Translations under genes and position numbers: made by a program
The notes under the pieces: model-generated
The model's database searches: none
What the model saw: only the letters and a program-made list of their open reading frames with translations
What the model was told of the DNA's origin: nothing
Assembly (NCBI GenBank): GCA_947561395.2
Contig: OX387183.1
Span: forward strand, 36,568,853 to 36,632,852
Source of the DNA: Buxus sempervirens
Taxonomy: Eukaryota; Streptophyta; Magnoliopsida; Buxales; Buxaceae
Length of the DNA: 64,000 nucleotides
Reading direction: 5' to 3'
In this document: positions 22,340-35,595 of the stretch, piece by piece
Layout: the number at the start of each line of letters is the position of its first letter
Numbering within the stretch: the first letter of the stretch is position 1

Positions 22340-24745
22340 AGATGAAGCAAGCAGGTTTAACATCCCTATTAGCAAGGGGCAAGGATGGCTAAAGGCTGTC
22401 AACTCAAAAGCAAGACCCTTACATGGAGTGGCACATGGGATAGACATATACATCGGCACATGGAGTGGCAAGATCGATCTCACAATGGTACGCCTGGATG
22501 ACTTCAAGGTGGTCCTTGGGATGGACTTCCTAGGGCAAGTTAAGGCAATACTTTTGCCCTTCCTATGCTCGTTGGCTATCTTTGAGGAAGACAAGTCGTA
22601 TGTAGTCCCAACTGTGAACAAAACTCCGACAAAGACCCCACTCTTGTTAGCCATGCAGGTGAAGAAAGGAGTCAAGAAGGGTGAGGTCACTTATTTGGCC
22701 TCACTAAGAGAAGAATTGGTGGATGACCCTTCAACCCCTTACCCAAGGTGATAGCAAGGGAAATAGAAGAATACAAGAATGTCATGCCGCCAGAATTGTC
22801 TAAGAAGCTACCACCTATGAGGGAGGTGGACCATGAAATTGATTTGGAGCCTGGGGCTAAACCGCCTACAAAAGCCCCTTACCATATGGCACCACCCGAG
22901 TTGGAGGAATTAAGAAAACAAATTAAAGAGCTGTTAGATGTTGGGTGCATTCAACCATCCAAAGCTCCATATGGCACACCAGTACTTTTCCAAAAGAAGG
23001 ACGGGTCATTATGTCTATGCATTGACTATTGAGCACTAAACAAGGTAACAATAAAAAACAAGTACACTATTTCTTTGATTGCTGATTTGTTTGATCAACA
23101 CGAAAAAGCCCGATATTTCTCAAAGCTGGATCTAAGGTCGGGCTACTACCAAGTGTGAATCACAGAAGGAGACGAGCCCTAGACTACTTGTGTCACTCGA
23201 TACTGGCTCATAAAAATTCTTGGTGTTGCCTTTTGGTCTCAATGCCCCAGCAATCTTCTGCACGTTGATGAACAAGATCTTTCAGCCATACTTGGATAAA
23301 TTCGTGGTGGTCTACTTGGATGACATTGTTATCTACAACAATACTTTGGAGGAGCATACCGACCACTTACGAACTGTCTTCAGGGTACATAAAGAGAATC
23401 AACTATATGTGAAGAAGGAAAAGTGCTTGTTTTCATTGGAAGAAGTTATGTTTCTTGGCCATAAGATTAAAGATGGCAAGCTAAAGATGGATCATGGCAA
23501 AGTGAGAGCCATCCAAGACTAGGACCCTCCTACTAAGGTGACGGAGCTAAGGTCATTCCTGGGCTTGGTGAACTACTATCGGCGGTTCATCCAACGGTAC
23601 TCAGCAAGGGCCGCACCATTAACTAACTACTCAAAAAGAATAACGCATGGGAATGGACAGGGAGGTGCCAATATGACCGGTGTTAGCCCTTCCTGATCAT
23701 TCAAAAGGATATGAGATACACACGGATGCTTCCGACTTTGCTATTGGAGGAATTCTAATGGAAGGACATCCTATAGCCTATGAAAGTCACAAGCTAAATG
23801 ACACTGAGTGTCGCTACACCATTCAAGAAAAGGAGATGATGACATCCATTGCTTGCGGACTTGGAGACATTATCTGCTGGGATCAAGGTTCGTGGTGAAG
23901 ATTGATAATGTTGCCACTAGCTACTTTCAAACCCAAAAGAAGCTGAGCTCGAAGCAAGCTAGATGGCAAGACTTCCTAGTAAAATTTGACTATGTGCTGG
24001 AGTATAAGCCCGGTAAGGCAAATCCTGTGGCGGATGCACTCAGTTGTAATGCAGAGCTCTACACCATGACTAGCACACCCCAAGGAGAAATAATCAATAT
24101 TATCAAGGATGGGTCGCAACATAATCATCTAGCAAAGAGCTTGATCACCTTAGCTAACTAAGGAAAGACTACGTGGTTTTGGGTGCAAAATGGATTACTC
24201 TACACCAAAGGAAGAAGGGTCTATATTCGTAAATGGGGTAACCTAAGGAAGAACTTGATAAAGGAGTGTCATGACACAAAGTGGGCTAGACATCCTGGCC
24301 AAAGACGCACACAAGCTTTGCTAGAATCAGCTTATTATTGGCCACGAATGCGGGACGATGTGGAGGCATATGTAAGGACTTGGCTTGTATGCCAACAAGA
24401 TAAAGTAGAGCAACAAGCCCTAGCAGGTTTGCTTGAACTACTACCAACACCAAAGAGACCATGGGAGAGTGTCTCTATAGACTTCATATCAGCACTCCCT
24501 AAATCAAAAGGACATGGATCCATCTTGGTGGTGGTCTATCGATTTTCTAAGTACGGTACATTCATACAAGCTCCAATAGAACTGTTCTTCTCACACGTGG
24601 TGAAGTACTAGGGACTTCCAAGGTCAATCATCAATGATTGAGACCCACGCTTTATGGGGAAGTTTTGGACTGAGCTGTTCAAGCTAATGGGATCAGAGTT
24701 GCACATGTCTACGAGCTTTCTTCCTCAAAGTGATGGATAGACTGA
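22340..24745 (+). pseudogene. Chromovirus protease end, reverse transcriptase, RNase H, integrase N-terminus
   Basis: In order: protease remainder with VVLGMDFLGQ (about 22510); reverse transcriptase from MREVDHEIDLEPGAKPPTKA (about 22820) through [14 protein letters not shown] (about 23110) to the catalytic VVYLDDIVIY (about 23307-23336); RNase H with IHTDASDFAIGGIL (about 23710); a linker with KPGKANPVADAL (about 24007); integrase HHCC zone (CHDTKWARHPGQ to WLVCQQDK) and core with SVSIDFISALPKSKGHG (about 24465). There are many stops and frameshifts (for example 23029, 23160, about 23210, 23521, about 23870, 24159, 24609). One zinc-ligand Cys of the integrase is Trp (TWLVCQQDK). The frame breaks off where a solo LTR inserts at 24751. 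Confidence 0.9.
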
Positions 24746-25132
24746 AACGGTGTAACGCCCCAGATCCGGGTTACGTGAACTAAACCATAACTCATCACCG
24801 AAGGATTACTTTTCCACACAGGATCGCAATATCAGAGTAAAGGAAATATGAATAAACAAGTAAATATATAATCAGAAGCAACTAAAACCCAACTTAAACT
24901 AAAATATCAAAACTCTAATCCGAACTCACTTGATTTCAGTTTTTACCCTCCGATATCAACCATTCCAAGATCTGAAAACAAAACAAAACAAAATCGTATG
25001 AGATACGAATATCTCAGTAAGTAGCACATGCATGCTCATAAACATTTTTAAACAATTCTAAAACATGATCCAGGTCAAAAATATGCATCAGTGACGGTAA
25101 CACGGATAAACCAAATAAACCCACGATAATAC

Positions 25133-27978
25133 TGTGCGCATGGTCGCACGGAGATGCACATGGGAGTGCGTGCCTCGGAAAATTCAGAGTCGCCACTGCT
25201 TGAGAGGTGCAGGCAGACACAGGGGTACCTAACCGGTCTAATATTGCTTGGTCTGCAGCTTTTTAGAGATTCGGGTAAATTCTCAATTACGCCTGGGGAA
25301 GTTCGAAGACACCCCCACCCGCCCCGTCGATTTGACGGGTCCCATGGGTCTCCCTGGTTCAAGTCAACTCGGTCTCACCCTATTTCCTAGTCCAGCATGC
25401 TTCTTTATTTGGTCTGGGTGGAGACCACCGAAGGTGTAGGTCCCCTTTATTTTTAATTGATTTTATCTTTTTAGGCTTTTAGTGCAGTAGGTCGAACATG
25501 GGCCCCGTTAGAAGGCCCATTGGATTCCATGTTGGGCTTTAGTCAAGTCCAAGGCCCATTAGGGTTATTAGGTAACCCTATTGTTGGACTGGATTATTTG
25601 GGGTTGATCGCACATGTTCTGCGGTTAAGGCATAACCGCAGATATGGGATGGTCCAGGTCTGACCTGAATCCCAAAAAAACTACCAAAATCTCACCTAAA
25701 GCATGCTCGCCGGTTTCCTTGGGTCATCTGCAACTTACTGTGAGTTCCAAAGTGAACTCACAGTGGGTGAATGCCCTCTTTTGGCTTAGATAGCCACTTT
25801 TCTTGGGGCCTTTTACACAATAACAAGGAAGAGAAGCATGGAGGCTCCCCCTACTTTTTTGGTGTTGGTCTTTAGAACCTATAGTAGGGACTCCAGTAAC
25901 CCCTACTTTGGTGCCTTAAAAACCATATATTATTCTTCATACGCAGAGTCAATCACGACCTAAAGGGCCTTTATCATCGATCCATTCATCCATTCAATCA
26001 TCCACTCATATTATTCATGATTAAACATATAAAGATGCTAATAAAGACGCATATGCATATGAGTGACAAAAAAATGCATGAAATCAATAAGAAAATTAAA
26101 TGGTTATGCACACAAATGACTAATAGTAACATGTTAGATGAGATGATGCCACTATTTACATGAAACCAAAGAAGAACCTAATCTTCTCTTAAAAATATCA
26201 TTTATACGCATGTTGATGGGATGATGCACGATTGAACAAGGATTTTATATTTCTACACATGGCTATGAACATGTATGAAAATATAGAAGTACGAAAAGCA
26301 TATAAGTGATAAATAACCTATTCTAATTAAAAGGGGAGAGGGAGAGAAGATATTAGGGGTACATAGGAACTTTACAGAGGACAAACCCCTCTTAAAATGA
26401 TATCAACAAATAAAAGTGAGCCTCAGACTCATTTAGACCTAATTTTCACCTTATGACATTCTCTCTTCCCATCCTTACACATGAAGAGTCCTCCTCACCA
26501 TGAAGACTCCTATAACTTGCAAAATGAAAAGTGGTGAGATCAAATATGATAAAAGGTAAGAATTAGAAAAGGTATAAAAGAAGACATATTAGAAAACATA
26601 TTTAAAGATGTTGATCTTTACATATGTTGGATAAGACAATATAATAACTCTCACCTTGAACTTACTTTCCTATTTGAATCCGTGAAGACCTCCAAATGAT
26701 GTGAACAACACTTGAGAACACCCCCTTGTTCCACCAATTCCTTTCTTCTAATCTTCTTATGTGTAAAGGTGAAAGAAAGATGTAATCAAAAGGAAAAAGG
26801 GGTATTTTGGGAGTCCTATAAAGTTGCGAAGTGAAGTTGATGTTTTGGGAGAGTTACTGGCCGTGGGGTAGCAGGTGGGGACGAGGAAAGATCAAAGCTT
26901 GCGAGGAGGTGAATGAGAGAGGTGGGAGAAGGATGGAAGAAAGGTGGGAGAGATGGGAGATCAGTCGGAGATAGGTGAAGGGAGTGGGAGAAGTAGGAGA
27001 GATGGAGGGAGTAAGGGTCAAATAAAGCAAAGGGAAGGAGAAGAGAGAGCTGGAGGGAAGTGGAGGGAGCAAAAGGGGAAGAAGAGAGGGGGTTCAACCT
27101 TCACCAAAGAACGGGGGGTGGCCCCCCTTTTATAATGAAAGAAGTGAACCAAAAATAAATTTTAATCACACTTTTTGACCAAATTTTAATTTTATGTTCA
27201 ATGTAACCAAAATTTAATTTTTTTTTCATCCTTATTTTTCCAACACATTAGTCTTATCCGTATTGCCCACATGTTGGTTTTCATTTTAATTTTTAGATTT
27301 TTATAATTTATTATTATTCTTTAGATTCTTATTTGTTTAAACGCACGTGTTTTTTATTTTCTTTTTACTTTTTATTTAATTCAATTCATATATTTTTATG
27401 ATATAATAATATTTTATTATTAGATTTATTTTTATTTTTTGTCCTTTCTTTAATTCTTGCCACGTGTGCAGATTTGTCAGAATTTTGACTGCCCATAACT
27501 CTTTCATTTGATATCTGATTTCAGCAAACTTAGTGGCGTTGAAATCAGCTCAAGATTCTCTATCCACTAAGCCTGAGTTTGGCAGCAAATTCGGACTTTA
27601 GCAGAAGCATGAAACTTCTAATCTAGAGCCAGTTTTGCTTATATCTCTTTATCCGGGACTTCGATTCCAGCAAACTTGGTTGCGTTGGAATCATGTTGAG
27701 ATGCTTTTTCTACTGGAATCAAATTGAATAGCTGATCTAGGGTTTAGCAGAAAGCCGATTTTTGCTATTTTCGTATTTGACCAACCCATAACTTCTTCAT
27801 CCAGACTTCGATTTGAGCAAACTCAGTGTTGTTAGAACCGTATTGGAATCCTCTATTCAATGGTAAGAAGTTTGGTAGTCAATTTGCACCATAGCAAAAA
27901 GTCAACTTTTTGACCCCTCGGGGTTTGACTTTTTTAGTTAGGTTTTTTTTTTCAGGGTGCAAAAATGAGGTGTTGACA
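25133..27978 (+). mobile_element. Solo LTR B1 (2.85 kb) with AATAC duplication
   Basis: TGTGCGCATGG at 25133 to GAGGTGTTGACA at 27978. A perfect AATAC duplication flanks it at 25128-25132 and 27979-27983. There is no internal retroelement sequence. It shares with the other B copies a GGAGTCGCCACTGC-like block near the start, GGCCCATT-rich middle sections and the 'gcaaaaatgaggtg' tail. A purine-rich tract (26870-27110) produces spurious long frames on both strands. Confidence 0.95.
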
Positions 27979-28179
27979 AATACATCAATAGAAGACAAGA
28001 TAACTCAAATAATTCAGCATGTCAATCAAATCTGAGTATCAATCATACATCAACAAGTCATTGCAGGACTCATGAAGTAAAATTTCCTTTAACTAGGGTA
28101 ATAACCATGTCCACTAGCCTCAAAAATCAAAACCAAATATGGAATCAACACACATAACTCATTTCCATTCCATTCATAT

Positions 28180-28505
28180 CATCCAGAGTACACGGGGTAT
28201 CTCTGAGTACACAGAGGCATCAGCATATCATCCCGAGTACACAGAGGCATCAGCATATCATTCTGAGTACACGGGGTATCTCTAAGTGCACAGAGGCATC
28301 AACATCCCAAGTACATGGGGCATCTCTGAGTACACGGAGGCATTTCTGAGTACACAAAGGCATCAACATCCCAAGTACATGGGGCATCTCCGAGTACACA
28401 GAGGCATCAACATATCATCCTGAGTACACGGGGTATCTCTGAGTACACAGAGGCATCTACCCAAATACATGGGCATCACAATCTGTCTCTCCAAGTACAT
28501 GGAGG
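28180..28505. repeat. Minisatellite inside solo LTR A
   Basis: About a dozen degenerate units built on GAGTACACAGAGGCATC and GAGTACACGGGGTATC, some extended by 'agcatatcatc'. The repeat belongs to solo LTR A, between the two nested B copies. Confidence 0.9.
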
Positions 28506-28739
28506 AAAACCAATTTGAAAACAAAATCCAATCATTCATAATCAGTTTAAAATCCTTTTTCCACTAGAATCCGCATAAAACCGATTCGATGTAAAGATTC
28601 CATAATCATGACAATCCCGTTTAATCCAAGTGAAATCCAATGCCAATAATCAAGGTTCAACCATATTCATGAGATCAGAAATTTATAGACACAATTTTAT
28701 CTAAACAATAAATTTTACAAGTGTTTCTTATAATCTTTC

Positions 28740-31150
28740 TGTGCGCACCTAAAATCGATCTTTATCGCACACCGGGCGCACTTTCAGTGCGTGCCTCGGG
28801 ACTTTCGGAGTCGCTACTGCCTGAGAGGTGCAGGCAGACACGGTGTTTGCCCTATCCGGGTCTAAGTTTGGTCTGCGGCTTTTCAGAGTTCTAGCTAAGT
28901 CCTCGGTTACGTCCGGGGAAGTCCAAAGACATCCCGGCCCGCCCCATCGGTTTGACGGGTCCCTCGGGTCTTCCTGGTTTTTGAGTCAAGTTCACCCTTC
29001 CTAGGCCAGCATGCTGCTTTATTTGGTCTGGTGGGACCCTCTGAAGGTGTGGGTCCCTTTTATTTTGATTTTATCTTTTTATTTATCTAAATGAAATGGG
29101 TCGGACCCGGGTCCCGTTGGAAGACCCGTGGGCTGCCATGGTTGGGCCTAGGGCCCAGTAGGGTTATTGGGTAACCCATTTGGTTATTTATTAAGCTTTA
29201 TTTATTTACACTTTTATTTGGGCTTGGATTTGGCCCATTAGCCAAAGGTCAAGGGGCTCAGGCCTGTTTATTGAAAACAGGCCTGGTATGGGCCAGTCAA
29301 AAGTGGGCCCAAGGTGCCTTGGTGGGCCTATTTAGGCCCACAGTCCACAAATGGGCCAAAATAGCCCAAATAACCAATTTGGGTCGGGTTAAACCGGTTC
29401 GGGTCAGATATGGGTCCACCTGGGTCGGAAAAATGGTTTTTAAAGTTATTTTCAGAACTGCCCGTATTTGCTATACGGGCGAGCCTTGCCCGTGAATATA
29501 ATTCGGTTCAGGCTTGCCCGTATAGTAAATACGGGCGTGCCCGAACCGTACTGAGTTTACGGGCACATTCAGTTTCGCATTTTTTGTGCCAATTCAACTT
29601 GTGATGAGTTCCGTGGCCTTCTTGGAGCATTCTGAAGTGTCGGTTGGAGTTTTCACCCTCTTCTGTAGCTATACATTTGCATCTTTTGGGCTTGAAGTTC
29701 TTCTTTTCCCTTCTTTTGTGCTCTTTGAAGTGGTGGGTTCATCTTGTAACCACTCATGGCCATCATCAAGAATGGAAAGAGAGAGGGGGACATGGGATAC
29801 AGCAGTTGATCCTTCCATATTAAGTATACAAAATGGATTAACTAGATTGGTTTAAAGTTAGTCCAAGTGTCCATTTTGTTTTAGAATTACTCTTTCCTTC
29901 CTTCAAGCAAATTCTCTCCCATATTATGGGGAGAACAAATCCATGCATAAACAAAGCAAATGAGGTGAGAGTAAAACAAATAACGAAGTAGACAAAAAAA
30001 TTAAATAGTAAAGATTGTAGAAAGAAACTTATTTAATATACATGTATTGAAGAAAATGTTACCAGAACCTTTGCTTTGCTATTACCTTCTTTTGGTTGAG
30101 GTGATGAGGTCTTCGAGGATTTCGGCAGCGCTTCCGCGTCTTGTCGGATTCCTTGGATTGAATTTGAAAGAGTTTCGATGGGTTATTTATGCTTGCAGGG
30201 TGAAGTGGGAGGGTTTGGCAGCATTTCAGGGGTAAAATTGGTATTTGGTGTTTGGGATTTGGGGTGGCGGGATTTGGGCAGAGTTTGGACGTGGTAACTG
30301 TAAGGAAGAGAGGGGGTGGAAGTCTTGGGAGGTGGCTTGTTGAAATGAGGGGGGTGGCCTCTCTATTTATAGGCAAAATTTTCGTGCCCGTATTTGAAGT
30401 ACGGGCATGCCTTGAAGTACGGGCGTGCCTTGCCCGTAATTCAAATACGGGCGAAAAACGCACATTTCCAAATCTCGCAAAATCGGCCGTACGGGACGCG
30501 TGTCCCGCCGTACAGCGACACACGTCCCCTTCTAGAAGCTCGCCCGTATTTGAAATACGGGCATGCCTCGCCCGTACTTTAAATACGGGTCAGCACGTTT
30601 TTTAAATGCTGGATTTGAAACACTTTATTAAATTTGATTTTTAAACGAATTTTATTCGATTTTAATGATTATTATATTAAAATATCTTCAGATATTTATT
30701 AAAATATTATTAAATAATTATTTTATTTATTTTATTCATTTATTCTGCCTTTTTGCTGCTGTTTTGCCACATGGGCAGTTTTCTTGAAACTTCAACTGCC
30801 CATAACTTCTTCATTCGGTGTCCGTTTTCAGCAAACTTAGTGTCGTTGGAACCGGCTCGAAATCAACTATCCACTGGGATCAAGTTTGGCAGCTGAATTG
30901 GGGTTGAGCAAAAAGTCAATTTTTCGCTCCCCAAAAGTTTGACCAACTCATAACTTTCTCATCCGGACTCTGATTCCAGCAAACTCAGTTGCGTTGGAAC
31001 CATGTCAAAATGCTCTTTTTAATGAGATGAAGTTTGATGGTCAAATTCACTTGAAACAAAAGTCAATTTTTTGGCCCCCTCAGGGTTTGACTTTTTAATT
31101 GAAATTTTCATTTTCTTCATTTTTTGGGGTGCAAAAATCAGGTGCTAACA
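28740..31150 (+). mobile_element. Solo LTR B2 (2.41 kb) with CTTTC duplication
   Basis: TGTGCGCACC at 28740 to AGGTGCTAACA at 31150, with a perfect CTTTC duplication at 28735-28739 and 31151-31155. The ends and tail match B1, but the middle differs: it carries many short palindromes of the type CCCGTATTTGAAATACGGG (29458-29565 and 30385-30595) instead of the GCGGTT motifs of the other copies. Confidence 0.95.
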
Positions 31151-32554
31151 CTTTCCATTCCCAAAATACTCTGACACTCCATCTTTATTCACCAATTAAT
31201 TACCTCACCCGAGTAAACATGGAACCAGCTATTAAATAAAAAAATATTTTTCTGAAAAACTCTTCTGGAATCTTAGCAATTCAGTCTCAAATCACAAATT
31301 ACAGGTTTAGGAGTTAGCACGAACAATTACATCCAATTTATCGTCAATTGATTGTATAAACAAGATACTATAAAACATTTCCCTCTCTTTTATTTAGTTA
31401 AACTTTTCAGCAAGAGCATCTAGAATACCCTCAATCAATTCCAGACCTATACTACACTTAAAGGAATTCCTATGAACCTTTACTTTTTACACTTAGTATA
31501 CATCTAAGTGATTATGAGTTATTAACTACCTTCAACACTTCCCTTTTTATAATAATCACTTCTCATATAATTCCTGAATTAGGTAATTATTTGCTCATTC
31601 CAACTTTCTTTAACCATCTCAAATTAATTCCCTAAAGTAACTCCCTAATTGAGTTTAACCAACAAACAACAAAATAAAATGAGTATATGCTGGGCGCCAA
31701 CCCCAGGGCCTAGGCTGCCTTGAGCTCCCAGCTCAAAAGCACTGAATTTTGCAATGGGCGCCAACCCTGGGAAGGTAGGCGCCCCTGAGCCCTCCTGAGC
31801 GCCCATACATAAATTGCTGAAATGAATTGCAGCAAACCAAATTTCACTATGACTGACCTCATGTTTCTTCTTCAAACCTCTTCCTAATCATTTGTACTCC
31901 TCTAACCATTGTTTTTGTGCAGGTTTGGATTAATACAAATGAGAAATCAACTTCAACAAATTTAGGCGCCAATTCTATGCTTAAACAGAGTTTCGGCCAA
32001 ACAGTCGCATAAATCACTTCACTTCTTCAATTTGATCATCCAAAACAAAGATAAAAGGTGCTATTTACTTGGAGGTGCGCGATCCAACGCCCAAAGCTTT
32101 CTCTCCCTCTTCTTCCCTTCTTCTCCCTTTTTCTCCTCTGCGTTTTCCCCCTTTCCTCTAACCCTCGACAAACAGAATGGATTGTCCAAACAAATTAAAT
32201 TTATATATATAATGAAATTGAACCGCTTGAACCAATTTTAAATAAACCAAACCCCCATTATACCAACTAAACCAACCTAACTAACATGATTCCTTTTTCA
32301 AGTAAAATAACCCAACTAACTAAACCGATTAAACCATTAAATTACTTAAATCAACTTACCCAAAACTAAGCCGGTTCTACTAAAATGAACCAATCCACTC
32401 AAATCTAACCCAAATCAACTCAACCCGAACTGAACCAATCCATTCATTTCTTGTAGAAATATGATTTAATTAGATCCTTTGATCCCTTACTTACCCTTAT
32501 TTAAAATATTTACTCTTAATTACAATTTCTTAAAATTTAGGGTCTTACAAAGGG

Positions 32555-33066
32555 TAAACGCTTTGTTGGAACTATACTTAAGGCACTTTGCAATGCCAAC
32601 TAGAAGGATTGGGCTAAGTTGATTGATGTAGCCCAATTCTCATACAACTTGCAAAGGAGTGAAGCAACGAACTGCAGTCCATTTGAAGTCGCCACAGGAC
32701 AACAACCACTTACACCTGATACTATTTTAATGGGGTATACGGGAAAGAGTCCGATGGCGTTCAAGGTTGCCAAAGGATGACAAGAACAAGCAGATGTTGC
32801 TCACTCCTACCTTGAGAAAGCTGCCAAGAAGATGAAGAAATGGGGGGACGAGAGACAGTGACATAAATAATATGAAGTTGGGGATTTGGTATTTGTCAAA
32901 CTCCAATCCCAACCATTCAAGAGCTTTAGGAAAGTGCACAAGGGGTTGATAAGGAAATATGAAGGACCCTTCATTATCCTAAAGAAAGTGGGAAAAGTAT
33001 CCGACAAGGTGGAACTACCTCCTAAGTTGAAAATACATCCGATGTTCCACGCAAGTTGTTTGAAAC
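32555..33066 (+). pseudogene. Chromovirus integrase C-terminal part
   Basis: This continues the integrase after solo LTR A: ALLELYLRHF, a one-base shift, KDWAKLIDVAQFSYNLQRSE, CSPFEVATGQQPLTP, VFVKLQSQPFKSF and KGLIRKYEGPFIILKKVGKV, ending HPMFHASCLKPY, where solo LTR B3 inserts. In-frame stops occur at about 32602 (tag), 32778 and 32860-32870. This is the region between the catalytic core and the chromodomain, including the conserved GPF motif. Confidence 0.9.
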
Positions 33067-34608
33067 CCTATTGTGCTCACGTCGGCCTGCGAGGGAGCAC
33101 GCGATGCGAGGGAACGGCGGAATAAGGAGTCGCCACTGTCTAATGGGGTGCAGATAGACACCTGGATGCCCTAAGGAGGTCTATTTTGGTTTGCGGCTTG
33201 AAATTTCGACTAAAGTCTCGATTATAGTCCAAGGAAGTCCATAGACACCCCGGTCTGCCCCGTTGATTGAAGGGTCCCTTGGGCTTCCCTAGTTCGAGTC
33301 AATCTTGGTTTAACTCACCCTTATTTTCTAAATAGCATGCTCACTTATTAAGTCTGAATGAGACCTTCAAAGGTGTGGGTCCCTTTTATTTTAGTTGATT
33401 TTATCTTTCTTTGTCCAGGTAATGTTGGCCTGACATGGGCCCCGTTGGAAGGCCCATGGGATACCAAATAGGGCTTAGGTTAAGCCCAATTCCCATTTGA
33501 GGTTACTTTGGATAACCCCATTTATTGGATCCAGTTATTTGGTTTGGGGGTTAATTGAACATACATGATTAGGGGGTTCAGATTTTTAGTGGGTCCATTG
33601 GGCTTGGAGGTAGCCCATAGGTAATTATCCAAGTAGCCTTGGGGACCCATCCCTGAAACGGATCTTGGTTTGGGCTGGTCGGGTGTGGGCCCCGTTGGAA
33701 GGCCCATGAAACCTTATTGGGCCCAAGTCTCACACATGAGCACCTGGGCTAGCCCAGAGCCCCTAAAAGGTTCAACTAGTCTTATTTAAATGATGCCAGG
33801 TGGTGTTAGGCCCGAAGAAATAGAAATGAGGCCTTACTGGGCCTGATCGCAGGACAGGTGCGGTTTGGCCCTGACCGCATAGTATGTACAGTCAAAGCCG
33901 AATCGCTCTATGTTTGTGGTTCCAGCTCAGGAAGCCCAAAATTCAAATTTCTCTGAGGGGACTACGGGTGGTGTAAGGACCCGGTCAACTTTTCAACATT
34001 GACCGGGCTTCACCCCATTGGTTAGTCAAAAATCTTGAGGGGATGGTAAATTGGAGGGTTGAGATTAAATCTCACACCCTAAGGACTAGATGGGTATTTT
34101 GATTATGATTAAAGGGTATTAAGGACATTTTACCTCATATGTATAAATGAGGATTAGGGTTATCTTATTAGTTTCTTTTAGCAAAAACTGATTGGGGTTT
34201 GTACTTGACGACCAGGAGAGGGAGGAGGCCTTGACGTTGAGCTTCGTTTTTTTTGTTGGGTCTTCTAAAAGCAAAAGCAGCCAGGTAGGTGCTGCTATTC
34301 CACTGTTTATGACTTGATTTGCTATGTGTGTTCTGTTGCAAAGTACATGTAGATTATGTTTGTTTTATTGCAATGTGTCTGTTGTGTTGATAAAGTGATT
34401 CGTGATATGCTTGATTTCTGATTTGGTGCAAAAGAGAGAGAGAAAGGAAGTTACTTGTGATGCCTGATTTCTTTTTTGGTGAAAAAGAGAGAGAGACCGT
34501 AGAGATGAGGGTCCACAGATGAGAGTGTCATTTTCTTTTGGGAGGATAGAGAGAGAAGAAAAGAGAGAGAATGGAAAGGGACGTCCGCCCCTTTCTGTTC
34601 GTTCATTG

Positions 34609-35090
34609 AAAAAGGTGTCTTGACTAATTGTTAAATAGAATCGAGTTTTATATTTAATTTCAGATACAGAAGCCTGTCTGTTGCTTCAGTGAAAAAGGTG
34701 TATCGACTATTTGTTAAATAGAATCAAGTCTTATATTTAATTTCAGATACAGAACAGAGATTGGAAAAGATGTCTTGACTATTTGTTAAATAGAATCAAG
34801 TCTTATATTTAATTTTAGATACAGAACAGAGATTGGAAAAGATGTCTTGACTATTTGTTAAATAGAATCAAGTCTTATATTTAATTTTAGATACAGAACA
34901 GAGATTGGAAAAGATGTCTTGACTATTTGTTAAATAGAATCAATTTTTGTTATATTTAAGTTCAGGTACAGAATAGAGAGTAGAAAATATGTCTTGACTA
35001 ATTGTTAAATAGAATCAACAGAGAGTGGAAAAGATGTCTTGACTAGTTGTTAACTAGAATCAATTTTTATATTTAAGTTCACATTTTGTG
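34609..35090 (+). repeat. Tandem array of about seven 60-80-bp units in solo LTR C
   Basis: Each unit begins like GAAAAGATGTCTTGACT, then has the hairpin-forming CTATTTGTTAAATAG and a TTATATTTAATTTCAGATACAG tail. The middle units are nearly identical at 72 bp; the outer ones diverge or are shortened. Confidence 0.9.
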
Positions 35091-35464
35091 AGAATGAGGT
35101 CATGCTTATTTCTTAAATACAATCAAATTTTTATTTGGTGTTGTATACTGATTCTTAAATAGTTTGTTTAAGGGAAGAAAAAGGGGTTCGATTATTTTAC
35201 TTTGGGTTGGAGAAAAGTACAAAAGCATTGATTACATAAATAATTAACTTTAGGGATTATGAACTGTTATGTGAATACTTTGAATTTAAGAAAACAAAAA
35301 GAACCTGAAAGACAGAGAACTTGCGTGACTTTCGGGTTTGGGGGAAAAGAGGAAATCATTCCTTGTTTATTTAACTACTTAAGGCAATGTATAAAAAAAA
35401 TATTTAGCGTTTAGGGAATTGTTTCTTTTGAATCTACTTGTCATTCAATGTTGATCATCGAGAC

Positions 35465-35595
35465 TTATAAAGTCTAGCAGGGTAGCAGGGGGAGAAGGAC
35501 CCTTGTGATTTATGAAGTTTGGCAGGGTAGCGGGGGAGAAAGACCCATGAGACTTATGAAATGTAGCAGGGTAGCAGGGGGGGAAAAGACCCGTT
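35465..35595 (+). repeat. Three tandem units of about 56 bp in solo LTR C
   Basis: GCAGGGTAGCAGGGGGAGAA followed by 'gaccc' and 'cttatgaa' occurs three times with small changes. Confidence 0.85.

Larger units (their letters stand above)
24751..32549 (-). mobile_element. Solo LTR A in the integrase gene, containing two younger solo LTRs
   Basis: TGTAACGCCCCAGATCCGGG at 24751 to GGGTCTTACA at 32549, with flanks AACGG (24746-24750) and AAGGG (32550-32554), a 5-bp duplication with one change. The integrase frame resumes on the far side. Removing the nested LTRs at 25133-27978 and 28740-31150 leaves about 2.53 kb. The first 270 bases resemble the arms at 3252-3518, and the GGCGCC motifs at about 31690-31805 recall those at 8060-8280, so it is a relative of that element's LTR. 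By that comparison the LTR reads on the minus strand. Confidence 0.85.

Noticed and set aside
22142..22690. 182-codon minus-strand frame
   Set aside because: It runs antisense across the TRIM and the chromovirus protease, so it is a shadow frame.
26816..27135. Overlapping long frames on both strands
   Set aside because: They arise from a purine-rich GGGAGA tract within solo LTR B1 and are compositional artefacts.
28180..28505. Repeats as a CRISPR-like array
   Set aside because: Units are degenerate, lack unique spacers of constant length and sit inside a plant LTR; it is a minisatellite.
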